In this document: positions 8,976 through 17,443 of the stretch, piece after piece
Position numbering within the stretch: position 1 is the stretch's first letter
Layout: the number at the start of each line of letters is the position of its first letter
Assembly (NCBI GenBank): GCA_964423615.1
Contig: CAYRFQ010000068.1
Span: 1-41,766 of the forward strand
Direction: 5' to 3'
DNA: 41,766 bases
Source of the DNA: CAYRFQ01 sp964423615
GTDB taxonomy: Bacteria; Planctomycetota; Planctomycetia; Gemmatales; Gemmataceae
The notes under the pieces: model-generated
What the model was told of the DNA's origin: nothing
The model's database searches: none
The model's input: only the letters and a program-made list of their open reading frames with translations
Position numbers and translations under genes: made by a program

Positions 8976-10940
8976 TTAGTCCAGCGGAATGGTTTTCAAG
9001 GTAAATGGAATTTCCAGAGCGTCTTGGCTTCGACCACTCCAGACCAGTTTCGTCGGCATACCTTGGCCATTTCCTACGGAAACCGTTAGCGATTGTCCCA
9101 TAGAGACCTGGTTGTTTCGGATGGTTGTGTAGGTCCCACGTCCAACGATCTGGAGTTTGTTCCCTTGCGCATCATAGACGTCAAGGGTATCTTTGTTTCC
9201 GGCCCCGATATTCAAGCGTCGTCCGTTGATGATTACGTTGGCTCCCCCTCGGATGACGACACGACCTCCACCAAACACGACGCCGTTAATGCCACCGTTA
9301 TTCGCCCCTTGGGTGGGTGGGAGTTCGGCGGTGATGCTGACTCGGTTGTTCCTAACCTCGGAGACCCTGGTAATGGTCATCTTTCGCCCGTCCTTGGCAG
9401 CGAAAGTTTTGCCCGAAGACTTCATGACGTCCTTGACGACAACGAGCGGCTGGGCTGGTCGCCACACCTTGACCTTGATCTTGCCGGTCAACTTGGCCAA
9501 CGATTTGGAAGCCTTCTCGGCTTTCTCGAATCGAATTAAGAGATCGTTGTTCGCCACCCCTCGGGGTGGTGAAGGTATTATGCTGCCGCCAATCCTTGGG
9601 TCCTCGATGGCAGCTGGTTCGGTTTTGGCTTTCACCTTTGCCAGTCGGAGTTCCTGACCGAGATCATCGATGGCTTTGTCGATGACGGGAGTCGGAAGAA
9701 CGTTGAGGTCCCCAAGTCGAGGTTCGGCCGTGCACCGCAGCGAAACGACATACGCGTCCTTCTCAGCCTTCGCCGAGATAGCCTGGATGCGAACTGCACC
9801 GATGTAGGAAGTGGGATACTTGGGGGCTTTTCCGACTTTCAATCGAATGCTCGAACTCGACCCGGATGGCGACCCGATTTGGCGGCCCGGGAATCCAGGA
9901 GCAACAACCTGGGCAACTGGGAACTGCGGAAAGTTCTTGCCTTGCAGTTGAATCCCGCCAACATTAAACTTGATTTGCGCTGGAGCAGCCACCGCGGGCG
10001 GGCCGTTCTCTGGCTTTTTGGGTTGGGCTTTGGGCTGTTGTTGTCGCTGGATGGCCTTTCGTTGGTCCTTCTCTGCTTTCTGTCGTTGCTGAATCGCTTC
10101 CTTTCGAAGTTGATCCACCATCTTTTTCATTTCCTGGACTTGCTTCTTCTGCATCTCCTGGATCATTTTTTGGAACTGTGCGGCGTTTGCCGGAACTCCG
10201 GGCTGCAACTGCATGGCCTTCATGCGTTGTTGGAGAAGTTTCTCGATCCTCTCCAAGGCTTTTTTCATCTGCGCCGGTTTTTTCACTCCTTGGAAGATGT
10301 TGGGACGAATGGCTGGAACAGGCACAGGCACTGGTCCGATTCCTGGGGCAACGCCGCCCGGAATACCACCCCCTGGAAAGCCGGGTGTTTCGGCACCAGC
10401 AGGACCTTGCTTCGGATCGACTTCAACAAGTCCTCCCGCCTGACAAATTTGGTCGAAGGCTTTCCAGAAGGTAGTCTTGCCCGTGTCGAGAGTGATTTTA
10501 CGGGACGCCAAGTCCTTCGGGTTGCCTTGAAGCGCAATCTTGTATCCGCTTTGTTTGGCGAGTTGGGCTATCGCTTCGTTGACAGGGGTATCCTGGCAGA
10601 CGACTCGGACCATCGTGGGGGCGAGCAGTTTGTCAGTCGCGAGACTTTGCTCGATCTTTTCGATGAGCTGATTCGCCACTTGGCGTGTCTGCATGTCCTC
10701 GCTCTTGGTCGCCTGCTTGAGTCCTTCCAGGGCAGCCGTTCCGAGTTTTTCGAGCTGAAACTTTGCCTTTTCGCGAGTGACGTATCTTTTGCTGCTCAGG
10801 TCGCGAATCCATTTTTCGATTTGCGTTGGAGTCGCCTTAACTGTTTTCTTCTTTTGAGCGGTTTCGGATTGTTGAGCTTGGCCAGGAGCCACCAACCCTA
10901 ACACCACAAACAAACCCACCACTAACAAGCAATCCCGCAT
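8976..10940 (-). CDS. Secreted protein with HEAT-like and STN-like segments, Pro/Gln/Lys-rich centre
   Basis: I do not recognise a named family. The start is set by a strong AAGGAGG nine bases before ATG 10940; the frame opens at GTG 10958, but that would bury the ribosome site inside the coding region. The 654-residue product begins with a signal peptide (MRDCLLVVGLFVVLG to GQAQ). Then comes a helical segment like a single HEAT-type unit (about 35-95). A segment resembling the secretin/TonB STN fold follows (about 105-165), with the VNEAIAQLAKQSGYKI pattern. Next is a long Gly/Pro then Gln/Lys/Arg-rich region (about 180-320), and a beta-rich C-terminal half. It is probably periplasmic or envelope-associated. 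The gene stands alone, convergent with the carotenoid operon. Confidence 0.8.
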   Translation of the reverse strand: MRDCLLVVGLFVVLGLVAPGQAQQSETAQKKKTVKATPTQIEKWIRDLSSKRYVTREKAKFQLEKLGTAALEGLKQATKSEDMQTRQVANQLIEKIEQSLATDKLLAPTMVRVVCQDTPVNEAIAQLAKQSGYKIALQGNPKDLASRKITLDTGKTTFWKAFDQICQAGGLVEVDPKQGPAGAETPGFPGGGIPGGVAPGIGPVPVPVPAIRPNIFQGVKKPAQMKKALERIEKLLQQRMKAMQLQPGVPANAAQFQKMIQEMQKKQVQEMKKMVDQLRKEAIQQRQKAEKDQRKAIQRQQQPKAQPKKPENGPPAVAAPAQIKFNVGGIQLQGKNFPQFPVAQVVAPGFPGRQIGSPSGSSSSIRLKVGKAPKYPTSYIGAVRIQAISAKAEKDAYVVSLRCTAEPRLGDLNVLPTPVIDKAIDDLGQELRLAKVKAKTEPAAIEDPRIGGSIIPSPPRGVANNDLLIRFEKAEKASKSLAKLTGKIKVKVWRPAQPLVVVKDVMKSSGKTFAAKDGRKMTITRVSEVRNNRVSITAELPPTQGANNGGINGVVFGGGRVVIRGGANVIINGRRLNIGAGNKDTLDVYDAQGNKLQIVGRGTYTTIRNNQVSMGQSLTVSVGNGQGMPTKLVWSGRSQDALEIPFTLKTIPLD

Positions 10941-11536
10941 CTGCGTTGCCTCCTTCACTTTGCATCAGTCTCAGTCAAGAATCATGAATTTGTTGAATTA
11001 TTTGGACCCAAGCCTTCGAACCGGTGTTCTCTCTTCGTCAAGAATTGACTTCGGTGTTGGCGTGTACGTGTGTTCTCATTACGACAACAGCCCCTCGTCG
11101 TGCAGAGTCTTTCGATCCGGCTCTGGATATTGAAATTGGTTCTTGGCGCCAATCCGAAACGCCAGCGTGAGCTTAGTAGGAATCCCTCGACGGCGTTTCG
11201 GGGTGACATCGAAGCATCCTGCATCGCTCGACTTTTCCAAGATCCAGAACGGGACCCATAGATTTCTTCCATTATCTTATAGACGGCTTACCACCTAAAA
11301 AAGTTTGTCTTGCCCAAAAAACGAATTGAGGTGTTGAGGGCAGACACAAGTCTGGTTGCGACTAGTCTCGAGTCTTGCTGCACGCCCAGGAAACGTAAGC
11401 TATTCTTTGGAGTAGTGTGATTGCCAACGGAAACTAACCCAGAGGGGCGTCCAGGGCAGAGCAGAACGTTGGACACGAGGTTTCGTGCTCTCCAGACGGG
11501 AGAGAAGTCGAGCCAGAACATCCGAGCAGGAACATC
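10941..11536. other. Intergenic region between divergent genes, no gene seen
   Basis: This 596-base gap separates two divergent genes and must hold both promoters. Short open frames here (for example 10982-11272 minus and 11288-11521 minus) lack ribosome sites, show biased low-complexity composition and resemble no family. I see no clear hairpin, repeat or RNA gene. Confidence 0.4.
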
Positions 11537-12265
11537 ATGCGTATTTTCATTGTGTCTTCTCCGACGACAGAAGATCTTGTTTTTTATGTTCTGGTAGTTG
11601 TCTTGATCGCCTTCCTCTTCTGGTTCGAATACCGTGTTCGGACTGAAAAGAATGCAACTCGTCGCTCTCGCATCACGCCTTTGGGAAAACGTCAGTGGAA
11701 TCCCGATTCGGGCAAGAGTTATCTAGAAACCCTCCGTGAACTCGTTCCGGTTCGCGTTGGAGAAGAACTTTATGCCAAGACTCAGGCAGGAGAATTGCCC
11801 AAGTCTCCAACCATCAACGAAATTCGTTTACTCGTTCGAACCATCATCGACAAAGAAACCGAAGGCCTCACCGAAACCGAAGCTGAGCAACTCACCGAAA
11901 CCGTGTTGAGTGCCGTTCCCGCCCTCCAATCTCAACTCAAGATGCAGCAGGACCTCGCCTTCCGCAAAGACTCGACAAAAGCCACCGTCCGAGACGAAAA
12001 CCTGCAACGCATCGTCCTGCAGGACGTTTTGAAAGTCGTTGGAGGCTGGAACCTCAAACCGGCCGAGTTGCTGCAGAAAAAGGACCAAGTCCGACGCCAA
12101 ATCGAGTTCATCGTGAATGCAATGCCTTTGGACCTGACCGAGGACGAGAGTCAAAAACTCACGGAAGCCGTGTATGGCCGAATCTTCGCATTTTCAAGCC
12201 ATTCGGGCAGTTCAACCGGCGAAGTTAAGTCGTCTTTGGCGTCTTTACCAGCAGTGACGATTTAG
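11537..12265 (+). CDS. Hypothetical single-pass membrane protein
   Basis: No family recognised. The 242-residue product has one N-terminal membrane segment (about 13-30, VFYVLVVVLIAFLFWFEY-like) followed by basic residues, so the rest should be cytoplasmic. The remainder is hydrophilic and strongly helical, with two similar stretches: TETEAEQLTETVLSAVPAL (about 113-131) and LTEDESQKLTEAVYGRIFAF (about 199-218). This suggests an internal duplication. GAGCAGGAAC lies just before the ATG. It is followed by the 500-base gap that carries the 11-bp repeat array, and is convergent with the methyltransferase gene beyond it. Confidence 0.7.
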   Translation: MRIFIVSSPTTEDLVFYVLVVVLIAFLFWFEYRVRTEKNATRRSRITPLGKRQWNPDSGKSYLETLRELVPVRVGEELYAKTQAGELPKSPTINEIRLLVRTIIDKETEGLTETEAEQLTETVLSAVPALQSQLKMQQDLAFRKDSTKATVRDENLQRIVLQDVLKVVGGWNLKPAELLQKKDQVRRQIEFIVNAMPLDLTEDESQKLTEAVYGRIFAFSSHSGSSTGEVKSSLASLPAVTI

Positions 12266-12426
12266 CCTGGCGTGACGACCTGGCGTGTCCGGTTCCGCAG
12301 TTCTATTGAGGACTGCGCAGCTTCTGAACCAAAGTAGCAGGCACACTCGAAACGCGAACGAAATGACCGTCCAATTTTTCTTGTAAAAAACGTGCCAAAT
12401 CTTTCACTCCCAATCTCTTCCAGGCC

Positions 12427-12545
12427 AAAAACCCACCACGTTCCGACAAAAACCGGTCCAAAAATGACAGAAAACTGCGCTAAAACTGCAGTAAACTTGT
12501 AGTAAACCTGTACCTAACTTGCACTAAACTTGCACTAAACTTGCA
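12427..12545. repeat. Seven 11-bp tandem repeats (iteron-like) with phased A-tracts
   Basis: Seven consecutive 11-bp units occupy 12469-12545, starting at 12469, 12480, 12491, 12502, 12513, 12524 and 12535. The last two are identical (CTAAACTTGCA). The others are CTAAAACTGCA, GTAAACTTGTA, GTAAACCTGTA, CCTAACTTGCA and the most diverged AGAAAACTGCG. Upstream, A5 tracts at 12427-12431, 12448-12452 and 12460-12464 continue nearly the same helical phase (centres 21, 12, then about 11 bases apart). The whole 119 bases should therefore be intrinsically curved. The array lies between two convergent genes, so it is not in a promoter position for either. One repeat per helical turn suits cooperative protein binding on one face of the DNA. 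Confidence 0.9.
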
Positions 12546-12765
12546 CCTTTTTGACACGTCTCGATTTCCATATGTCTAAATATATCAATCGCTTATGGAA
12601 AACGACTCTCGAAAAATCGCCGTTTTGGTTCATTTTCGAGATTTTGGACCGTCCTTGGGCGCATCCCCTCATAATACAATAGGATCGAACGCCAGCTCAT
12701 TTTCACAAAAATCGTCACTCTTCCGAAATTATTTTCCCCTCACCTGCTCTTTGACGGGATTTGGC
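12546..12765. other. AT-rich flank of the 11-bp array with an 8-bp inverted repeat
   Basis: Right after the array is a T-run (12548-12552), then an inverted repeat TTTCCATA (12565-12572) / TATGGAAA (12594-12601). It encloses the AT-rich segment TGTCTAAATATATCAATC. No gene is convincing here; an open frame at 12595-12801 is AT-biased, has no ribosome site and overlaps the methyltransferase gene. Repeats plus an adjacent AT-rich stretch is the general layout of replication origins, but no DnaA boxes are visible. Confidence 0.5.
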
Positions 12766-13380
12766 CTACGAATGATTCGCGTAAGTTTTCCAAGTTGGTG
12801 AGTATTCGTCCGCTTGGTTGCCCCAAACACACCACCCTTCTCTGGGGCCACGAGCAAAGAGTTCGATGTACGGGCCGGAACTACAAGCCTCAATGATCTC
12901 GTACAGTTCATCTGGTTTCCGACTGTGTTCTCGTTTCTGTGTCGAAATGATGTTCTCTTGTGTCCGTCCAGGAGCCAAAGTGCGAGCCTTTTTTCCTCTC
13001 ACACCGAACAGAATTATCTCGGTAACATTTCGGAAATAAAAGCCGACTCCCCTTCGATCCGGCCCTCCATCTTTCCGAATCTTGTACCAAATCAGATTGG
13101 TCTTATAAGTAAAGCCCCACGCTTCCATTACCTGCAACCCTTCGGCCAACAAAGCATTCGGAACCCAAAGATACAAGTGGGCCGGTTGGTCAACGATCGC
13201 CTGGACCGGCAATTCGCGTACTTCCTGGAACGTCAGCGTGGAATAGCGAGAAAGTCGCTTGTGTTCGGGAGCCATTTTTCCCGTGCGGTTTTGAAATTGC
13301 CAGGGCGGGTCGGCCAGAACCGTCGAAAATTTTCGATCTCCAACCAAGTGGAGCAAATCGTCCGCTGCACTCGTTGTCAT
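12766..13380 (-). CDS. MT-A70 family adenine-N6 methyltransferase
   Basis: The 204-residue product has the MT-A70 catalytic motif DPPW (in VLADPPWQFQNRTGK, about 22-36), the HLYLWVPNALL segment, the IWYKIRKDGG region and the C-terminal IELFAR-x-PREGW-x-WGNQ motif. These enzymes transfer a methyl group from S-adenosylmethionine to N6 of adenine in DNA or RNA; bacterial members are often phage-linked or orphan DNA methylases. GGAGG five bases before the ATG supports the start. No restriction endonuclease, specificity subunit or phage gene is nearby, so it is an orphan. The 11-bp array begins 220 bases past its stop codon. Confidence 0.92.
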   Translation of the reverse strand: MTTSAADDLLHLVGDRKFSTVLADPPWQFQNRTGKMAPEHKRLSRYSTLTFQEVRELPVQAIVDQPAHLYLWVPNALLAEGLQVMEAWGFTYKTNLIWYKIRKDGGPDRRGVGFYFRNVTEIILFGVRGKKARTLAPGRTQENIISTQKREHSRKPDELYEIIEACSSGPYIELFARGPREGWCVWGNQADEYSPTWKTYANHS

Positions 13381-13586
13381 TTGGCCTCCAATGATTCCTC
13401 AACATCCACGATCCTCATGACAGGAAGTCGGTGTGGAATGATTCGACGCCCAGTTCCAGAAAGCTGGACCCAATGACAACCTGCTTAACGTAATCGGACC
13501 GCCGCTCAGAATTTTGGAAAGTAGTTCCGTCAAGTTTCTCTCGAACCGGGAACAACTCCCGAGGCGAAACCCGTCCCACGTCTGGC

Positions 13587-14585
13587 CTACCCAGCCACGT
13601 CCTCAATCTTTCCGCTTTTCGCCGACTTCGCCAATGCATCGAGTACCCGCAACGTCTTCACCGCTTCGTGCGGCTCAGGTTTCACAGGTTGGTCGTCCCG
13701 AACAGAACTACTCATGTTGTCGAGCATGTGGGCGATCTGGTCTTGGCCATCGATGCTAATGGTTTCGACTCCTCCCGTACTCCACCGATGAATCGTGAAC
13801 GTCGCAGACGGAAGTGGCAACCACATTTCCGGAATGCGAATGAAGCCCTCCGTCCCGGTGATCTCCATCGTCATTCGCATGGGCAACGTAAACCCACAAT
13901 CAAAAGACGCCATTCGACCATCGGCGAACGTAAGTTGTCCCGTCATCTCGACGTCAACATCGTTCACGTACTTGGCCTGAGCAAACGCCTTTACCGGCTC
14001 AGCTCCCAAGGCCCAACGAATCCCGTACACCGGATAACAGCCCACGTCGAGCAGGCTCCCGCCACCGAGTTCGGGCTTCAGTCGAATGTTCGACGTGTCG
14101 AGTGGTTCCATCTTGAACGTAAAAGCTCCGGTGACTCTCTGGACTTCGCCAATCGTTCCAGCATCGATGATTTCACGGAGCTTGACCGTGCGCGGATGGT
14201 GTGGCCACATGAACCCGTCCAGCAATCGAACACCCTTGGACGCACAGTAGTCGACCACTTCCTGCGCTCCCGCGGCGGTTGGCGTGAGCGGCTTCTCGCA
14301 AAGGATGTGTTTGCCGGCGTCGGCGGCCTTTTTCGTCCACTCGGCGTGGAGGGTATTCGGCAACGGGTTGTAGACCACATCGATTTCTGGATCGGCCAAC
14401 AATTCGTCGTAGCTACCATAGGCTTTGGGGATGTTGTCCTGCTTCGCGGCGTGCTGGGCCTTCACCAACGAACGGCTCGCGATCCCGTGGAGCTTCGCCA
14501 ATTTGGTCCGCGTAAACGATGGAAAAATGCGGTTGTTGATCTTGGCCACGCCGAGCACGCCCCAGCGAATGATGTTCTGGCTCAT
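13587..14585 (-). CDS. Gfo/Idh/MocA family oxidoreductase
   Basis: This 332-residue NAD(P)-dependent sugar or cyclitol dehydrogenase has the N-terminal Rossmann motif WGVLGVAKINNRIFP (GxxGxA type), the conserved ILCEKPLT (about 92-99) and a mixed alpha/beta C-terminal domain. Its pattern (YNPLPNTLHAEW, GFMWPHHPR) is that of the trans-1,2-dihydrobenzene-1,2-diol / xylose dehydrogenase-like subgroup. The substrate cannot be told. ATG 14585 fits the family; the open frame runs to 14729, but that 48-residue head is not family-like. It lies 206 bases upstream of the methyltransferase gene on the same strand, with no visible functional link. Confidence 0.92.
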   Translation of the reverse strand: MSQNIIRWGVLGVAKINNRIFPSFTRTKLAKLHGIASRSLVKAQHAAKQDNIPKAYGSYDELLADPEIDVVYNPLPNTLHAEWTKKAADAGKHILCEKPLTPTAAGAQEVVDYCASKGVRLLDGFMWPHHPRTVKLREIIDAGTIGEVQRVTGAFTFKMEPLDTSNIRLKPELGGGSLLDVGCYPVYGIRWALGAEPVKAFAQAKYVNDVDVEMTGQLTFADGRMASFDCGFTLPMRMTMEITGTEGFIRIPEMWLPLPSATFTIHRWSTGGVETISIDGQDQIAHMLDNMSSSVRDDQPVKPEPHEAVKTLRVLDALAKSAKSGKIEDVAG

Positions 14586-15050
14586 GTTGAAGTCTCGAGA
14601 GAGAGGTTTGCGATGGTTCCAAAAACGAGGCACGCTCCTGCATGCCCTAACCCTCTTATTGAGAACTACGCAGGTAATGAATCTTCCGACCAGCCAGTGG
14701 AAAGATGAGGATATTGCCCTTTCGCCCACGACAGCGAATCAAGCCAGGTCGTCTTTTTCTTTTGGCCGAAAAACCGGACAACTAGAAATTTCGCGTTCCA
14801 AGGCCAACCTCATCGTAGCCTGGTCACAATGGCCAGGTAAGCTTGAGCGTCTTGCGCCAAAAGCAATCCAGGACCGTTTCATTAGCCACGCAGACATCAA
14901 TAGATCAGACAGCACACGGTGGCATTGACTTCCGAACGTCCGCTCGAGTCTCGACCGGAAAACGACCAAGCAAGCTGCCCGTCCACTCGCTACAATAGGA
15001 GATCATTCGGCTCTGGCCACTGCCTACTCGTCAAGGAGAAAGACGGGACC
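14586..15050. other. Intergenic region between divergent genes, no gene seen
   Basis: This 465-base gap holds the promoters of the Gfo/Idh/MocA gene (minus) and the NRDE gene (plus). Open frames at 14425-14928 (plus) and 14739-14969 (minus) have no ribosome site and overlap the real gene or each other. A TACAAT at about 14991 could be a -10 element for the plus-strand operon, but no clear -35 accompanies it. No repeats or hairpins stand out. Confidence 0.35.
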
Positions 15051-15788
15051 ATGTGTTTACTCGCTATTTTTTATCGAGCGGTCGACGACGCCCACCTCAT
15101 CGTGGGAGCCAACCGCGAAGAATCCTACAGTCGGGCTTCTGCGCCGCCACAAATTCTGGACGGCCCGGCCCGCGCCCTCGCAGGCATGGACCTCGAAGCG
15201 GGGGGAACTTGGCTCGGAGTGAACGAAACAGGATTCTTCGTCGCCGTCACCAACCGGCCCAAGACCCGACACGTCGTCAATCCTCGTAGTCGTGGCCTCC
15301 TCGCTCGCGAGATGCTCAGTTGCCGTACGATCGAACAAGCCATCCAGATTGCCACCCAAGAACTCGACCTCCATCGGTACGCCGGTTGCAACGTCATCTG
15401 CGGCGATGCCGACCGATTGATCGTGTTCCAGGCGGGAGACTGGCTTCGAATCAAACCGTTACCCCCAGGACTCCACGTCATCACCAACGAAGATGTCAAC
15501 GACACCAACGACCCTCGTTTAGCTTTCGTTGTCGACTGGCTTGGCAGCTATGGCTGCGAAACGGCACGCGATTGTGTTAGTGCTTTGCGACATGTTTGCG
15601 CATTCCCGGGAAACGGAAGTCCACCCGTTTGCTTACGCGGAAAAGCCTCTGGGACGGTGTCAAGTACAGTCTTGTCGCTCACGAATTCACTCAACCACAG
15701 TCTCTACTTGCACGCCCACGGACCACCCAACGAAACGCCGTACCAAGATTGCTCTTCCCTCTTGCACGAAATCTCATCCGGAATTTGA
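15051..15788 (+). CDS. NRDE family protein (TANGO2-like)
   Basis: The 245-residue product starts MCLLAIFYR and carries the NREE motif (GANREESY, about 19-26), GGTWLGVN, and VTNR at the positions expected for the NRDE/TANGO2 family. These proteins have an N-terminal nucleophile-hydrolase-like layout with Cys2; eukaryotic TANGO2 is linked to heme or lipid handling, while bacterial roles are unsettled. ATG 15051 is preceded by AAGGAG and brings Cys2 to the correct place; the upstream extension to 14919 is out of family. The next gene starts three bases after the stop, so the two are probably translationally coupled. Confidence 0.9.
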   Translation: MCLLAIFYRAVDDAHLIVGANREESYSRASAPPQILDGPARALAGMDLEAGGTWLGVNETGFFVAVTNRPKTRHVVNPRSRGLLAREMLSCRTIEQAIQIATQELDLHRYAGCNVICGDADRLIVFQAGDWLRIKPLPPGLHVITNEDVNDTNDPRLAFVVDWLGSYGCETARDCVSALRHVCAFPGNGSPPVCLRGKASGTVSSTVLSLTNSLNHSLYLHAHGPPNETPYQDCSSLLHEISSGI

Positions 15789-15791
15789 ACG

Positions 15792-16517
15792 ATGGCAGTA
15801 TCCTACCCTCACCGAATTCGTCTTCGCGGTCCCTGGGAATGCGAACCCTTGGGCGCGTTCGTGGAAAGGCCCGATGGCCAAGTCGAAGTATCCGAATCAA
15901 CCGTCCCCGGTCGGTTCCGAATGACAATGCCCTGTCACTGGCATGAGGGCGGTCTGGAGAATTTCCGAGGTCTTGTCCGTTTCCATCGACGATTCGGATA
16001 TCCCGGACAGATCGACGAAGACGAACGCGTCTGGCTCACTTTTGTCGGCTGGACCGGTACCGGAAACGTTTCCGTAAATGGCCAATCCTTAATCGAAGAA
16101 CACGAGGGAGCCCCATGCGCCTTCGACATAACGTCATTACTGCGGCCGAACAACGAACTACTCGTCGAAATCGAATCCGTCAGTCCCCAGGCTGGTCTCT
16201 GGGGTGAAGTTGCACTCGAAATCCGAGCAACTGCGTATTTGGACGCTGTAAGCTTCCGACTCAGCGAAGGGCCTACGCTCGAGGTCACTGGAAAGGTCGT
16301 CGGAACCAGTCCACGACCGCTTGACCTCGACGTGGTGATCAACAATCAGGCAGTGGATCACACCACGGTCGTACCGAGCGAAGAGGGAACCGACTTTCAG
16401 TTCACGAAGGGACTTTCGTTGCCAGACGGCGCGTCGACACTCCTGGGGCAAGTCGAATTGATCGATGGCGGAACGACCTGGTTCGTGGTCGAGCACTTGA
16501 TCGACCTGGCCGAGTAG
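15792..16517 (+). CDS. GH2-type sugar-binding (jelly-roll) domain protein, no catalytic domain
   Basis: The 241-residue product resembles the N-terminal beta-sandwich of glycoside hydrolase family 2 enzymes. Its FRGLVRFHRRF, VWLTFVGWTGTGNVSVNGQSL and HEGAPCAFDIT segments follow the usual order of strands, and an immunoglobulin-like GH2 segment may follow (about 145-235). The TIM-barrel catalytic domain is absent, so it cannot be an ordinary beta-galactosidase or glucuronidase. No signal peptide is visible. The ATG comes four bases after the TGA of the NRDE gene, indicating co-expression. It could be a cytoplasmic carbohydrate-binding protein or a decayed hydrolase kept for another role. Confidence 0.75.
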   Translation: MAVSYPHRIRLRGPWECEPLGAFVERPDGQVEVSESTVPGRFRMTMPCHWHEGGLENFRGLVRFHRRFGYPGQIDEDERVWLTFVGWTGTGNVSVNGQSLIEEHEGAPCAFDITSLLRPNNELLVEIESVSPQAGLWGEVALEIRATAYLDAVSFRLSEGPTLEVTGKVVGTSPRPLDLDVVINNQAVDHTTVVPSEEGTDFQFTKGLSLPDGASTLLGQVELIDGGTTWFVVEHLIDLAE

Positions 16518-16546
16518 CCCACGACACTTCGACGAACGACGTTGAA

Positions 16547-17443
16547 TCAACCAGAACTCACAAACTGCCCCCGGATATCCAACCCCAGGTCGAAGCTCCA
16601 AGCTTCGAGTAACTTTGCGAAGACAGGTCCGGGCCACGTCAGAGGAATGTGGTTGATCCGACTGACGCCAGCCAAACAATACGAGGTACACGTCAACATG
16701 GCTTCGTCAGCGTTGATGGCATCGTACCCAGTCATCGGCTTTTCCTGGAAGGGGATGCCAACTCGTTCACAAAGTTCTGTGACGACTTGTAAACTCACCC
16801 CCTCGAGAATCGTGTGTCTCGGTGGAGAATACACAACATCTTCCTTGACGAGTAACACGTTAGCCCAAACCGTTTCTGTGACGTAGCCGTCCTTGTCGAG
16901 GAGCAAGGCCGAAGCATCCGTATCGGCACGCCGAGCCTCTTGTTCCGCCAACCACCAATGCAGTCGGCTGCGTTGTTTGATTCTCGGGTCAATGCTCTCG
17001 TTGGGAACATGACGTGTGGTCGGGATCACCAACCGTGCTCCTTGTTCGAACAACGGTTTGTACGTCGTCAACGGCAACGGCTGCGTATACATGAAAAACG
17101 TCGATGCGACTTCTCGTTCCGTGGGGTAACGCACCTCGCCAGGCGTCGTAATCATCACCAAGGTCAGGTCCAAATGCGTCGGAAGGTCCGCCACGTTTTG
17201 CTTCACCAACTCCCTGGCAGCCTGGTCGATTTCGTCCTGGGAGAGCGCGGGATAAATCTCCGTTGCTCGACAACTCCTTCGGAATCGATCGAGGTGGTCC
17301 GCCCAACGATACAACTTGTGATGGACCGTACGACATCGGTCGGTGATCGTTGCACCCCAAACAAAACCGGCGTCATGGATGGAGAGCATCAGTTCGTCTT
17401 GAGGGAGGAACTGACCATCACGATAAGCGATCGGAGATTCCAT
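16547..17443 (-). CDS. Class IV aminotransferase (IlvE / D-amino-acid transaminase / PabC superfamily)
   Basis: This 298-residue PLP enzyme of fold type IV has LSIHDAGFVWGATITDRCRTV near the N-terminus, the expected catalytic-lysine region around IKQRSRLHWWLAEQEA, and the TETVWANVLLV motif before ILEGVSL. At the usual lysine position the visible context is DPRIKQRSRLHW. The superfamily includes branched-chain aminotransferases, D-amino-acid transaminases and 4-amino-4-deoxychorismate lyase; the subgroup is not resolved. ATG 17443 follows AAGGGA at good spacing; the frame runs on to 17545. It overlaps the 3' end of the symporter gene by 26 bases, so expression is probably coupled. Confidence 0.88.
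   Translation of the reverse strand: MESPIAYRDGQFLPQDELMLSIHDAGFVWGATITDRCRTVHHKLYRWADHLDRFRRSCRATEIYPALSQDEIDQAARELVKQNVADLPTHLDLTLVMITTPGEVRYPTEREVASTFFMYTQPLPLTTYKPLFEQGARLVIPTTRHVPNESIDPRIKQRSRLHWWLAEQEARRADTDASALLLDKDGYVTETVWANVLLVKEDVVYSPPRHTILEGVSLQVVTELCERVGIPFQEKPMTGYDAINADEAMLTCTSYCLAGVSRINHIPLTWPGPVFAKLLEAWSFDLGLDIRGQFVSSG

Noticed and set aside
9879..10901. Plus-strand open frame of 340 codons
   Set aside because: Antisense to the secreted protein at 8976-10940, which has a strong ribosome site and signal peptide; the frame is Leu/Arg-rich as shadows of Gln/Lys-rich genes are.
12469..12545. CRISPR array
   Set aside because: Units are 11 bp with no spacers and no cas genes nearby.
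13415..13639. Minus-strand frame of 74 codons between the oxidoreductase and methyltransferase genes
   Set aside because: It overlaps the oxidoreductase gene's 3' end, has no ribosome site and no family; kept only as a weak possibility.
14425..14928. Plus-strand frame of 167 codons
   Set aside because: A third of it is antisense to the Gfo/Idh/MocA gene; no ribosome site or recognised motif.
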